Origin: Bacteroidales bacterium
GTDB lineage: Bacteria; Bacteroidota; Bacteroidia; Bacteroidales; Marinilabiliaceae
Length of the DNA stretch: 64,000 nt
NCBI GenBank assembly: GCA_003249255.1
Contig: QKJP01000003.1
Span: forward strand, 1 to 64,000
Direction: 5' to 3'
Positions 29,215-38,169 of this stretch are shown here, piece by piece; within the stretch, counting starts at the first letter, position 1; each line of letters opens with the position of its first letter. Under the pieces are notes generated by a model. The model did no database searches. It had not been told where the DNA came from and was given only the letters and a program-made list of their open reading frames with translations. The position numbers were made by a program, and so were the translations under genes.

Positions 29215-29847
29215 CTATAAATAATCATCTTCACCCACAGCGGTATTCAAAAAGTTTTGGTTAAACCAATTATCTACATTCTTTTTAACCAGACTTTCAT
29301 CTTCACCCTCCTCTTCATCCAAGGGTTCTTCGCTGTTATAAAGAATGGCATGAAGAGCGCGTAAGGTATTTACTAATTTTTGCCCCCAATAATTCCTAAA
29401 GCTTTCCATAAGTTCAGCTAAGGCATCATTCATTATCTCGTTAACACCTAAGCGGTAAGCAAAAACAAAATCTTTTAAATCCTGATAAATATCGGACAAA
29501 TCTTCGGAAATAAAAGCAATCACCGGCGTATCACTATGTTTCATATCTTCGGTAAAGACTTCTAAGTAATCGCTAAATCGTCCTAATTTAAAATTTAAAG
29601 ATTCCCGAACTTGCACGTAAGTCATTTCATCAACTGTTTTTTCAATGGCTTCATCTAACTCAAAATCAACTTGCGGCAACAAGGAAGCTTTTAAATAGGT
29701 TAATGGAAGGATACGCGTTGCAATGGTTACAAACTCTTGTCTTGAATACTGTGACGAGGTTTCTATAAAGTTACAATACTCCTTAGCAACTGTAACAAAC
29801 TCAATTACTTCCTTTGAATAAACTACGTGATCTAATGCGTCTTCCAT
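29215..29847 (-). CDS. DUF5063-family protein
   Basis: 210 residues, acidic, all-helical, no signal. The start (MEDALDHVVYSKEVIEFVTVA, then YCNFIETSSQYSRQEF) and the ILPLTYLKASLLP segment match the DUF5063 pattern common in Bacteroidota, where it is often found upstream of an exonuclease gene. Function is unknown. It is the first gene of a likely four-gene operon (DUF5063, exonuclease, rRNA methyltransferase, DEAD helicase). A TACTTTTG box on the minus strand (29907-29900), 53 bases upstream of the start, is the likely -7 element. The constant neighbourhood suggests an accessory role in RNA processing. Confidence 0.85.
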   Translation of the reverse strand: MEDALDHVVYSKEVIEFVTVAKEYCNFIETSSQYSRQEFVTIATRILPLTYLKASLLPQVDFELDEAIEKTVDEMTYVQVRESLNFKLGRFSDYLEVFTEDMKHSDTPVIAFISEDLSDIYQDLKDFVFAYRLGVNEIMNDALAELMESFRNYWGQKLVNTLRALHAILYNSEEPLDEEEGEDESLVKKNVDNWFNQNFLNTAVGEDDYL

Positions 29848-29899
29848 ATTTATACTAACAGGACCTACCTCTGTGGGCTTTCTACTTAATTAACAGTTG

Positions 29900-29907
29900 C
29901 AAAAGTA
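29900..29907 (-). promoter_or_regulatory. -7 box of the DUF5063/exonuclease operon
   Basis: TACTTTTG on the minus strand is a perfect TAnnTTTG match about 50 bases upstream of the DUF5063 start. No clean TTG is at the -33 distance. Confidence 0.4.
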
Positions 29908-29940
29908 ATAAAAGTTATTAAAGAACAGTGTTTGAATTAG

Positions 29941-29995
29941 GCTAATGTGTTGATGACCCAATGTAGAAATTGATCAATGTATCAATGTGTAAATT
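29941..29995. repeat. Degenerate CACATT-type repeat, copy 2 (inverted)
   Basis: AATGTGT, CAATGTA, CAATGTATCAATGTGT units in a row are the reverse complement of the CACATT units at 26075-26113. A GATA-type palindrome, CCTGATAATTATCGGG with one mismatch, follows at 30070-30085. Confidence 0.4.
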
Positions 29996-30136
29996 ATAAA
30001 AATCGGGGATTTTGCTATTTAAATTAAGCTAAAGCCAATTTAAACTCTCACCTTTTTCCATCGGTTAATCCTGATAATTATCGGGACAACGGCGACTCAT
30101 TATATTATTTGCACAATAAATAATTTCCTCGCTCAA

Positions 30137-32050
30137 TTAAACACTCTCTCTAAACCATACCAATAAGCCATCGGCATTCTCACCCATCAGCTCATACTCT
30201 TCTAACCAACGTATGACCTTTTCAACATCTTGAGAATTAAACTTCAATTGGTTAATCAAATCATATTGGACACATGGCTCTTGCTTGAGGATTCTTTCAA
30301 TTTCGGCCTTAATTTCATCAAAGACATCAACACTCACTTCGGTTTTCTTTTTAGCCAAACACACATCACAAACGCCACAATTACCGGATTCTTTTTGTCC
30401 AAAATAAGCCAACAATTGTTTACTTCTACAAATTTGATCTTGTTCTAAATAATTGATTACAGCTTCAACTCGGGCTTCATAATTTTTCTTACGCTCATCG
30501 TAAACCGCTTTAGAAAATTTCAGATACTCTTTTTCCTCACGAGATGTTGAATAAGTGATTAAAGGCGTTCTTTTTTGAGGTATATATTTGATTACCCGTC
30601 CTCTGGCCAATTTTTGAAACAGTTCATACACTTGCTGGCGGGTTGAATTATAACGCTTGGCTATCACATCCTCACTCACAACAACATAATCTGAAAAAAC
30701 ACCGGTATAAGAACGCAAAACCAGCTGAACAAAATCCACCAAATCCTCATTATGATCCAGAAAACGATTTAGCTCACCTTTGCTCATTACGAAAATAAGA
30801 CGAGAGGGTAATTCTAACTCCTCGGTGTATTCAATGTATCCGGCACGTTGGAGCAGCTTCAAACTATTAAAAGCCACCATAACATTTAATTTAAAAGCCT
30901 TACAAAACTGCGCCAAATCAAAATCAAAAACGCGCTCAAAACCACTACCAACTGCAACCTGAAAGAAATTTCCTAAAGCTTCGTAAACCCTTCTTACCAC
31001 ATCGAGTTCCGGGAAAGTCAGCGGCACACTTCTTTTTAATTGAGTAACATCATTTTTACTCCATAACCATACAGCAAAAGCTTTTCTTTCATCCCGACCA
31101 GCCCGGCCTGCTTCCTGAAAATAAGCCTCCAAAGAATCAGGCGCATTCATATGAACCACCACTCGCACATCGGGCTTGTCAATTCCCATACCAAAGGCAT
31201 TGGTAGCAACCATTACTCTGGTTTGATTCTCTATCCAGGCTTTTTGTTTTTGATCTTTGGCTTGATTACTCATACCAGCATGAAAAAATGCCGATGAAAT
31301 TCCATTTTGATTTAATAGATCTGATATTTCCTTAGTGCGCTTTCGATTACGCACGTACACCACTGCACTCCCTTTAATCTTTTCAAGAATATGAATGAGC
31401 TGGCCTTCTTTATCTTCAGCATAACGGACCACATAGGCCAAATTATTCCGGTTGAAACTTTTTTGAAAAACGTTTTTCTTCTCAAAAACCAACCGCTCCT
31501 GAATATCATCAACAACTGCCGGGGTAGCCGTTGCTGTCAAAGCCAAAACCGGCACATCAGGGAGCGCCTGCCGAACCTCTGCAACCTTTAAATAGGAGGG
31601 GCGAAAATCATAACCCCATTGGGAAATACAATGCGCCTCATCAATGGCTAACAAATTAACTTTTAACAAGGGTAATTTATTCAAAAAAAGCTCTGTTGCT
31701 AATCGCTCGGGAGACAAGTATAAAAATTTCACCTCACCAAAGATGCAATTATCAATCACTACATTTATTTCGTCACGCGTTAATCCCGAATGAATAGCCA
31801 AAGCCTTAATTCCCTTGGACCGTAAATTCTGAACCTGGTCTTTCATTAAAGCAATCAATGGAGTGACCACTAAACACAAACCGTCTTTGGCTAAAGCCGG
31901 CACTTGAAAGGTTAAGGACTTACCTCCCCCTGTTGGCATAAGTCCAAGCGTATCTTTCCCACTCCCTACCGAGGTAATAATGTCGTGCTGCAAGGGTCGG
32001 AAAGACTCGTAACCCCAATATTGTTTAAGTATTTGATGATAAATATCCAT
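30137..32050 (-). CDS. recQ: ATP-dependent DNA helicase RecQ
   Basis: 637 residues. Helicase domain 1 has the Q motif (GYESFRPLQHDII), Walker A MPTGGGKS with Lys44 and DEAH followed by CISQWGYDFRP. Domain 2 ends with NAFGMGIDKPDVR and QEAGRAGRDE. The RQC part holds a zinc-binding CRSKQLL...CGVCDVC cluster (about 545-570). I see no HRDC domain; the last 60 residues look like a winged-helix/alternative tail. RecQ unwinds forks and recombination intermediates. The -7 box ends 6 bases before the ATG, so the mRNA should have no leader. The start is fixed by the Q motif lying at residues 13-25. Confidence 0.95.
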   Translation of the reverse strand: MDIYHQILKQYWGYESFRPLQHDIITSVGSGKDTLGLMPTGGGKSLTFQVPALAKDGLCLVVTPLIALMKDQVQNLRSKGIKALAIHSGLTRDEINVVIDNCIFGEVKFLYLSPERLATELFLNKLPLLKVNLLAIDEAHCISQWGYDFRPSYLKVAEVRQALPDVPVLALTATATPAVVDDIQERLVFEKKNVFQKSFNRNNLAYVVRYAEDKEGQLIHILEKIKGSAVVYVRNRKRTKEISDLLNQNGISSAFFHAGMSNQAKDQKQKAWIENQTRVMVATNAFGMGIDKPDVRVVVHMNAPDSLEAYFQEAGRAGRDERKAFAVWLWSKNDVTQLKRSVPLTFPELDVVRRVYEALGNFFQVAVGSGFERVFDFDLAQFCKAFKLNVMVAFNSLKLLQRAGYIEYTEELELPSRLIFVMSKGELNRFLDHNEDLVDFVQLVLRSYTGVFSDYVVVSEDVIAKRYNSTRQQVYELFQKLARGRVIKYIPQKRTPLITYSTSREEKEYLKFSKAVYDERKKNYEARVEAVINYLEQDQICRSKQLLAYFGQKESGNCGVCDVCLAKKKTEVSVDVFDEIKAEIERILKQEPCVQYDLINQLKFNSQDVEKVIRWLEEYELMGENADGLLVWFRESV

Positions 32051-32055
32051 GGAGG

Positions 32056-32084
32056 CAAATGTAAGAAAAAGAGCCTTACATCAA
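32056..32084 (-). promoter_or_regulatory. Promoter abutting the recQ start
   Basis: On the minus strand TTG (32084-32082) and TACATTTG (32063-32056) are 18 bases apart. The recQ ATG is at 32050, so transcription should begin at or within a base or two of the start codon. Confidence 0.58.
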
Positions 32085-32197
32085 TGAATTGAGACCATTC
32101 GTAAGCAAGGTCATTTTGAACATTGACAACAAAGCATGCTCTGGTGTAAATTAGATTTAGTTTCACACCAAAAAGATCAAACCAAGGCCTTCATCCT

Positions 32198-33196
32198 ATG
32201 AAAAAGAAACTTTTCATACTAATCCTTTTAATGATTACGTCTTTACTTAACCCATGCAACAAATTCTGCACTTGCCTGGGTCAAATACCCTTAAGCGATT
32301 ACAAGAACATCTTATCGTCAAAGCAAATAAACAAGGTTCAATCACAGAACAAACTTCATGAAAAAGCAGAACTAAAACTCGCACAAAGAGACTCTCTTAT
32401 TAAATTATTGAATCAGACAGGTAATATGAGAATCCTCGAAAATTACAGACGAATTAATACCATAAGAGAAATTCAGAACACGCTTATTTGGGGTAACCAA
32501 TTACATTATATCGCTTATAAAAAGCAAAACAAGGTCTTTTACGACCACTACGAAACCAACTTAAAGCTTCCTCAAAATGAAATTAACAAGATCAACATCC
32601 AAAACAAAGACGCCAATCGTCTATACCGAAAATCAAGAACAAAGAAAGATTTAAGCATTGCTTTAGAGGCCGCAGAAAGTGCTTCGAATAAACTTCACGA
32701 CCTGCAAGAATTTTTCATCGATGAATTAACCCCAAACAAAAGCGATAAGCCAAGTTTAAAACCAACCGAAACAACAAGCACTACTTCCAAACCTGAACCT
32801 GCAAAAGCAACAACAAAATCTACAATTTCATCACAACAACCAAAACATCAAGCAACAGAAACTAAATCCACACAACAACCAAAGAATGTAACTACACCCA
32901 AAACTGAAAAAGCAACTCCTTCTGGAAACGAAGTTTATTTCACCATACAAATAATGGCTCATACCCAAAAGGTATCAAGGGATAAGATCAAAATAGCCTA
33001 CAATGGCACACGAGCTGTTATTGAAAACACCGATGGTACTTGGTACAGATACTCTGTTGGTAAATTCAATAATTACAACACCGCGGTATCCATTTTGAAA
33101 TCTGAAAAAATAAAAGGATATGTGGTTGCATATAATGGTAAAGAAAGAATCTCTGTTACAGCCGCCAAAAAGCTAATCCTTCAATTAAAAGAATAA
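32198..33196 (+). CDS. Exported SPOR-domain protein
   Basis: 332 residues with an N-terminal signal segment (about 1-25). The middle is helical and charged (about 40-185). A low-complexity Thr/Lys/Pro/Gln linker (about 188-245) leads to a C-terminal SPOR domain (about 248-332) with YFTIQIMAHTQKV, WYRYSVGKFNNYNTAVSIL and GYVVAYNGKERI. SPOR domains bind denuded peptidoglycan at division sites; in Bacteroidota they also occur on gliding and secretion proteins. The next gene, a DUF6588 beta-barrel-like protein, follows after 5 bases, so the two are co-transcribed. The signal peptide contains cysteines but no good lipobox. Confidence 0.82.
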   Translation: MKKKLFILILLMITSLLNPCNKFCTCLGQIPLSDYKNILSSKQINKVQSQNKLHEKAELKLAQRDSLIKLLNQTGNMRILENYRRINTIREIQNTLIWGNQLHYIAYKKQNKVFYDHYETNLKLPQNEINKINIQNKDANRLYRKSRTKKDLSIALEAAESASNKLHDLQEFFIDELTPNKSDKPSLKPTETTSTTSKPEPAKATTKSTISSQQPKHQATETKSTQQPKNVTTPKTEKATPSGNEVYFTIQIMAHTQKVSRDKIKIAYNGTRAVIENTDGTWYRYSVGKFNNYNTAVSILKSEKIKGYVVAYNGKERISVTAAKKLILQLKE

Positions 33197-33201
33197 GTAC
33201 C

Positions 33202-34194
33202 ATGAAGAAACAACTCTACATATTACTGATTGGGCTATTCATTTCGTTGACAAATTCCTGGAGCCAAAATGAAGTTGTTCAATTTTTGGACTTAGGAATA
33301 CCTAACGCAGCAGTCTTATCCGAAGCCTATTTAAAACCTTATGCCGGCATGCTCAATGGCCAGCTATCATCAGGCTGGAACAAATCGCCAAGAGTTTTAA
33401 GAAGTGGCAAAATCACCTTTGACTTATTCTACTCAAGGAGCATTGTAAAAACAGAAGATAAACAGTTTGATGTTTCCCCCTACATCAATTCCAACCAACT
33501 CCAAGACATCAGCCTAAAAAACGAAACCAACAGCCTCGCTCCAACAGCCATAAGCCGTTACCGCACCGGAATGGAACGTCCCACCTTCCTGTACAACAAC
33601 AAAGAAATAAGCACGCCTAATGGTACAAACATAGAACACTTACAACTCCCAACTTTATCGCTGGCCATAGGCACACCTTTACAAGCCGACATCAATTTTA
33701 AACTCACGCCTCCAACCAACTATACCAGCATGGAACGCCTAAGACACTGGGGAACCGCTATCAAATATTCTTTAGAACCCATAATACCAGCTTTAAAACG
33801 CAACCCCCATTTAGAAGCTGCACTTATGTTTGAATATTCAGGCATATCAACATCAACTGAAGTAAGTTACTATGATCAATTTCCACAAAGCATAGATATT
33901 TCCGGTAACTCATTAACAAGCCGGTTCCTAATGGGAGCACACTTGTATTACCTTGATATTTTTGGAAGCATTGGATACAATTCAAATTCCAGTTCCGCAA
34001 AGCTCATTGGCTCTTATGAATTTATTCCCAACAGTACAGAAATATCCAAAGATCCATTAGATATCGCTTATGACTTTTCAACCATGGAATATGAAATAGG
34101 AGCACAAGTACGAACCATATTCTTAAATGCTCAAATATCATATACCTATTCTTACTATCCTCTGGTAAGTTTTGGAGTAGGCATCAATTTGTAA
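33202..34194 (+). CDS. DUF6588-family outer-membrane beta-barrel-like protein
   Basis: 330 residues with a signal peptide (MKKQLYILLIGLFISLTNSWSQ). The opening VVQFLDLGIPNAAVLSEAYLKP and the alternating strands ending in VSFGVGINL fit the DUF6588 family of Bacteroidota, predicted beta-barrels with a terminal aromatic/hydrophobic strand. The function is unknown. It follows the SPOR protein by 5 bases and precedes recG, which has its own promoter. A pair of a peptidoglycan-binding protein and a barrel suggests envelope function; that is inference. I saw no truncation. Confidence 0.82.
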   Translation: MKKQLYILLIGLFISLTNSWSQNEVVQFLDLGIPNAAVLSEAYLKPYAGMLNGQLSSGWNKSPRVLRSGKITFDLFYSRSIVKTEDKQFDVSPYINSNQLQDISLKNETNSLAPTAISRYRTGMERPTFLYNNKEISTPNGTNIEHLQLPTLSLAIGTPLQADINFKLTPPTNYTSMERLRHWGTAIKYSLEPIIPALKRNPHLEAALMFEYSGISTSTEVSYYDQFPQSIDISGNSLTSRFLMGAHLYYLDIFGSIGYNSNSSSAKLIGSYEFIPNSTEISKDPLDIAYDFSTMEYEIGAQVRTIFLNAQISYTYSYYPLVSFGVGINL

Positions 34195-34203
34195 AAGGTG
34201 ACA

Positions 34204-34233
34204 TTGCCATATCTAGAATCTTGCGTATTTTTG
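34204..34233 (+). promoter_or_regulatory. Promoter abutting the recG start
   Basis: TTG (34204-34206) and TATTTTTG (34226-34233) are exactly 19 bases apart. The ATG of recG is at 34241, so the transcript should begin on or next to the start codon. Confidence 0.62.
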
Positions 34234-34240
34234 GCGCAAG

Positions 34241-36340
34241 ATGTCTGAATTAGCTACACAAAATATCACCTATCTACCAGGAGTTGGGCCTAAAAAAGCT
34301 GAGTTACTTAAGCAGGAACTAAAGGTCATTTCGTATGAGGACTTACTGTTTTATTTCCCCTACAAGTACGTTGATAGAAGCAAATTTTATCAAATCAGAG
34401 AAGTAAAAGCAACGCAGGCCTATATTCAGGTAAGAGGAAAATTCACCTCGCTCTCGACAGTAGGAAGTGGCAGAAACTCAAGACTAACTGCTACATTTAC
34501 AGATGGCACAGGCGTTTTAGAATTAGTATGGTTCAAGGGCCATAAATACATCAAAGAAGGACTTGATGCAAACGCTGAATACATCGTATTTGGAAAACCT
34601 TCTTCTTTTGGTGGCAAGATTAATATCGTACATCCGGAGATGGAAAAGTTTAATGAAGCAGACAACAAAATAAAATCTCCGTTACAAGCCTTTTACAACA
34701 CGACTGAAAAAATGAAAAAAGGTTTTCTTAACTCGAAAGCCATTCAAAAACTTCAGCAAAACATTTTCGCCTCTTTTGCCGGAAAAATCCCGGAGACTTT
34801 ACCTGCAAAGATTATTCAGCATTACAAATTTATGCACCTGCATGAAGCTTTACAGGTCATTCATTTTCCGAATAACACCGAAACTCTTGAAAAAGCAAGA
34901 TTCCGGCTTAAATTTGAAGAGCTTTTCTACATCCAACTCAACATTTTAAAATTAAGAAATCAACGTAATAGCAAAATCAAAGGCTATCCTTTCTTAAAAG
35001 TTGGCCACCACCTAAATACATTTTATAAAGAAAAGCTACCATTTGAATTAACCAATGCTCAAAAAAGAGTAATTAAAGAAATACGAGCTGACTTGGGATT
35101 AGAACATCAAATGAATCGTTTATTGCAAGGTGATGTAGGATCGGGTAAAACGCTGGTTGCACTAATGGTTATGCTCATTGCCTTAGACAATAACTTTCAA
35201 GCTTGCCTAATGGCTCCTACGGAAATATTGGCTGCCCAACATTTCGAAACCATCAATAGTATGCTTGATGACTTGGGAATTAACTGTGCTCTTTTAACAG
35301 GATCGTCTAAAAAGAAAGAAAGACAAAAAATTGATGAAGACCTTCAATCCGGGGAGCTCCAAATTCTGATTGGAACACATGCCTTACTGGAAGACAAAGT
35401 TCAATTTAAAAATCTTGGATTAGTTGTTATTGATGAACAACACCGTTTTGGAGTAGCTCAGCGTGCTAAACTTTGGAAGAAGAACGACAATCCGCCTCAC
35501 GTGTTAGTCATGACTGCAACACCAATACCAAGAACTTTAGCCATGACCATTTATGGAGATTTGGATGTTTCTGTCATCAATGAATTGCCCCCGGGAAGAA
35601 AACCAATTGAAACTGCTCATTATTTTCACAATCGCCGCAACAACCTTAACAAGTTTATATTAGGCGAATTACAAAAAGGACGACAGGTTTATGTGGTATA
35701 TCCTCTGATAGAAGAATCTGAAAAAATGGATTTCAAAAACCTGGCCGAAGGGTTTGAATATATGCAACGCGTTTTTCCGGATTATAAAGTCACCATGGTA
35801 CACGGAAAAATGAAACCGGCAGAAAAAGATGCTGCCATGGCTGAGTTTTCATCAGGGAGAGCTCACATACTGGTTTCTACAACGGTTATTGAAGTTGGCG
35901 TAAATGTTCCCAATGCATCAGTGATGGTCATTGAAAGCGCAGAGCGATTTGGCCTTTCGCAGCTTCATCAATTACGAGGCCGTGTTGGGCGCGGTGCAGA
36001 TCAGAGTTTTTGTATCTTGATGACCGGATACAAACTAGCCGAAGATACCCGCAAACGCATGAGCATCATGACAGAAACCACAGATGGCTTTGAAATAGCT
36101 GAAGCAGATTTAAAACTTCGAGGCCCCGGAGATTTAGAAGGCACTCAACAGTCCGGCTTACCCTTTTCTCTAAAAATTGCAAATCTGGGTAAAGATGGCC
36201 AGATTCTTCAATTTGCCAGACAAGTTGCTGAAGCCATTTTAAGCGACGATCCTCTTCTTGAAAAACAAGATAATTTCCTGCTCAAAAAGCAGTTGAATAA
36301 ATTAGCCAGAGAGAAAATGAACTGGAGCATGATTAGTTGA
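34241..36340 (+). CDS. recG: ATP-dependent DNA helicase RecG
   Basis: 699 residues, full length. An N-terminal wedge/OB domain (about 1-170; ITYLPGVGPKKAELL) is followed by the helicase core: Walker A LQGDVGSGKTL (about 297-307), DEQH box VVIDEQHRFG, the TATPIPRTLA motif, and the C-terminal GRVGRGADQSFC and GDLEGTQQSG. RecG remodels stalled forks and Holliday junctions in the cytoplasm. Its own promoter sits in the short gap after the DUF6588 gene, so it is transcribed independently, perhaps as a leaderless mRNA. There is nothing odd in the protein. Confidence 0.96.
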   Translation: MSELATQNITYLPGVGPKKAELLKQELKVISYEDLLFYFPYKYVDRSKFYQIREVKATQAYIQVRGKFTSLSTVGSGRNSRLTATFTDGTGVLELVWFKGHKYIKEGLDANAEYIVFGKPSSFGGKINIVHPEMEKFNEADNKIKSPLQAFYNTTEKMKKGFLNSKAIQKLQQNIFASFAGKIPETLPAKIIQHYKFMHLHEALQVIHFPNNTETLEKARFRLKFEELFYIQLNILKLRNQRNSKIKGYPFLKVGHHLNTFYKEKLPFELTNAQKRVIKEIRADLGLEHQMNRLLQGDVGSGKTLVALMVMLIALDNNFQACLMAPTEILAAQHFETINSMLDDLGINCALLTGSSKKKERQKIDEDLQSGELQILIGTHALLEDKVQFKNLGLVVIDEQHRFGVAQRAKLWKKNDNPPHVLVMTATPIPRTLAMTIYGDLDVSVINELPPGRKPIETAHYFHNRRNNLNKFILGELQKGRQVYVVYPLIEESEKMDFKNLAEGFEYMQRVFPDYKVTMVHGKMKPAEKDAAMAEFSSGRAHILVSTTVIEVGVNVPNASVMVIESAERFGLSQLHQLRGRVGRGADQSFCILMTGYKLAEDTRKRMSIMTETTDGFEIAEADLKLRGPGDLEGTQQSGLPFSLKIANLGKDGQILQFARQVAEAILSDDPLLEKQDNFLLKKQLNKLAREKMNWSMIS

Positions 36341-36792
36341 TATTTAAAAAATACACACCTCATCATCAAAACACCAATTACCGGATTCATTGTTTAAATG
36401 GCATAGCGACCAGGAATTTTGCCTTAACAATTCTTGTAGTAAACAGAGTTTAACCACATGTATTTTGACAGGATTTACCCGATTAACAGACTTACAGCTA
36501 TGATTTTTTTTAAACTTGTAAATCCTGTTAATCTTATCTTAAAAGTCATTTCGCTGACACAACGACGAAAGACACAAAAAAAGTCGAAAACCATACAATT
36601 AAAGAATTTTTTCAATAATTCAAACAGCCTTACACAGCAAAAAACAAGAAATAAAGAAATTTTTCTTTTTTAAAAGTTTTAATACCAATACGTTAGCTCA
36701 ACATATCCAAAAACTCCTATATCTTAGCATTTTAGAACTTTTAACATTTTATTATATTAATTAATTCTAAATAAAAATACACACCCCTCCCC
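36341..36792. other. 450-base intergenic region without a gene
   Basis: It lies between recG and the rnf promoter. It contains the ACAGGATTTAC inverted-repeat relic (36468-36533) and a CGACGAAAGACACAAAAAAAG stretch near 36560-36582 of a kind often seen in degenerate spacers. A 71-codon open frame here (36458-36673) runs through the repeat and has no coding character. No terminator for recG is obvious. Confidence 0.5.
36468..36533. repeat. Inverted repeat of a GATTAACAGGATTTAC-type unit
   Basis: ACAGGATTTAC (36468-36478) and GATTAACAG (36481-36489) are matched by GTAAATCCTGT (36518-36528) and CTGTTAATC (36525-36533) in reverse orientation. The downstream copy is the complete unit, and the upstream copy is split. 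It looks like an old dispersed repeat, not a regulatory site. Confidence 0.45.
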
Positions 36793-36821
36793 TTGTAGAT
36801 ACAGATACTTAATTACATTTG
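36793..36821 (+). promoter_or_regulatory. Promoter of the rseC-rnf operon
   Basis: TTG (36793-36795) and TACATTTG (36814-36821) are 18 bases apart, followed by the rseC ATG at 36847. This predicts a short leader of about 19 bases. Confidence 0.63.
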
Positions 36822-36846
36822 TCCGTCTCAAACCAACAAAAAGCAA

Positions 36847-37263
36847 ATGTCGAAACCGGGTTACATTGAACATAGCGGCGTCGTGGACAGCATCGAAAAA
36901 AGGCATCTCAAGATTAGGATTGTATCCGAATCTGCCTGTGCAGGCTGTCATGCAAAAGGTTCATGTACGGCAGCAGATTTACAAGATAAAATTGTAGATG
37001 TGTTTCAACCGGAAGAGGGCTTTGAAATTGGTCAAAAGGTAATGTTGGTAGGTAAATCATCAATAGGTTCCAAAGCAGCGGTTTTGGCTTATGTTATACC
37101 TATAATTCTGGTATTAACTACACTTATTACTACTTTCAGCATTACTGCTCAAGAGCTATTAGCCGGAGTTGTATCACTTGTGATACTAGTTCCATATTAC
37201 ACTGTAATTTACTTTCTTAAAGATAAATTGCAGCAAACATTTTCATTTACTGTAAAAAAATAA
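36847..37263 (+). CDS. RseC/SoxR-reducing-system family protein
   Basis: 138 residues. The N-terminal soluble part (EHSGVVDSIEKRHLKIRI) includes a four-cysteine region (ACAGCHAKGSC, Cys at about 31, 34, 40), followed by two membrane helices (about 78-98 and 102-122). RseC proteins accompany Rnf complexes and in E. coli take part in reduction of the SoxR iron-sulfur cluster. The gene ends 4 bases before rnfB and is the first of a seven-gene operon, so it is probably an Rnf assembly or partner protein here. No soxR is visible in the window. Confidence 0.88.
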   Translation: MSKPGYIEHSGVVDSIEKRHLKIRIVSESACAGCHAKGSCTAADLQDKIVDVFQPEEGFEIGQKVMLVGKSSIGSKAAVLAYVIPIILVLTTLITTFSITAQELLAGVVSLVILVPYYTVIYFLKDKLQQTFSFTVKK

Positions 37264-37267
37264 TTCA

Positions 37268-38131
37268 TTGATTATGAATGTTATATCAATTACCATAATC
37301 ACATTAGCTTCATTAGGCGTTGCAGCTGCAATTATTTTATACTTTGTAGCGCAAAAATTTAAAGTATTTGAGGATCCCAGAATCGATGAAGTAGAAGAAG
37401 TTCTACCTGCAGCCAACTGTGGCGGTTGTGGTTTTCCAGGTTGTAGAGCATTTGCAGAAGCCTTGGTAAAGGCCGATGACATTTCAGATTTGAACTGCCC
37501 GGTGGGTGGTGCCGACACAATGAGCAAGGCAGCGAGCATTTTAGGAAAAAAAGTCCAAGCTGCCGCACCAACTGTAGCGGTATTAAAATGCAATGGCACC
37601 TGCGAAAGCAGACCTCGTCTTAACCATTATGATGGAGCAGAATCGTGTAGCATTGCTGCTTCACTTTATGGAGGAGAAACCGGATGCTCTTATGGATGCC
37701 TTGGCATGGGCGAATGTGTGGATGCCTGTCAGTTTAATGCCATGTATATGGATAAAGAAACGGGCTTACCGGTTATCAAAGAAGAAAACTGTGTTTCCTG
37801 CGGCGCCTGTGTGGCAGCATGTCCTAAAAAGATTATTGAAATAAGAAAACAAGGTCCGAAGAACCGAAGAATATATGTTGCTTGTGCCAATAAAGACAAA
37901 GGAGGTGTGGCAAAAAAAGCCTGTTCTTCAGCCTGTATTGCATGTAGTAAATGCATGAAAGCATGTCCTTTTGGGGCTATCATAGTTCACCAAAACGTGG
38001 CTCAGATCAATCCGGAAACATGTCGTTACTGTCGCAAATGTACACCGGAATGTCCTACTGGAGCCATACTAGAAGCTAACTTCCCACCTAAAAAGGAAAA
38101 AAAGGAATTAGTTAAAGACAAAGCAGAGTAA
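37268..38131 (+). CDS. rnfB: Rnf complex subunit B (iron-sulfur)
   Basis: 287 residues. One N-terminal membrane anchor (about 2-25) is followed by a 4Fe-4S domain with ANCGGCGFPGC (about 49-60) and then ferredoxin-type clusters: CVSCGACVAACP, CIACSKCMKACP and CRYCRKCTPECP. RnfB accepts electrons from ferredoxin and passes them to RnfC. The Rnf complex couples ferredoxin:NAD+ oxidoreduction to sodium or proton translocation across the inner membrane. The order rseC-rnfBCDGEA is the usual one in Bacteroidota. It is 4 bases after rseC. Confidence 0.96.
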   Translation: MIMNVISITIITLASLGVAAAIILYFVAQKFKVFEDPRIDEVEEVLPAANCGGCGFPGCRAFAEALVKADDISDLNCPVGGADTMSKAASILGKKVQAAAPTVAVLKCNGTCESRPRLNHYDGAESCSIAASLYGGETGCSYGCLGMGECVDACQFNAMYMDKETGLPVIKEENCVSCGACVAACPKKIIEIRKQGPKNRRIYVACANKDKGGVAKKACSSACIACSKCMKACPFGAIIVHQNVAQINPETCRYCRKCTPECPTGAILEANFPPKKEKKELVKDKAE

Positions 38132-38169
38132 TTTTTAGATTAGTTTTAAACAAAATAGGAGGAACACCA

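Noticed and set aside
36458-36673. 71-codon frame upstream of rnf
   Set aside because: It is made of an inverted repeat and lysine-rich low-complexity DNA, with no homology features.
37243-37599. 118-codon minus-strand frame in rnfB
   Set aside because: It is antisense to the conserved cluster-binding part of rnfB and is a codon-bias shadow; other long antisense frames in rnfC-rnfE were dropped for the same reason.
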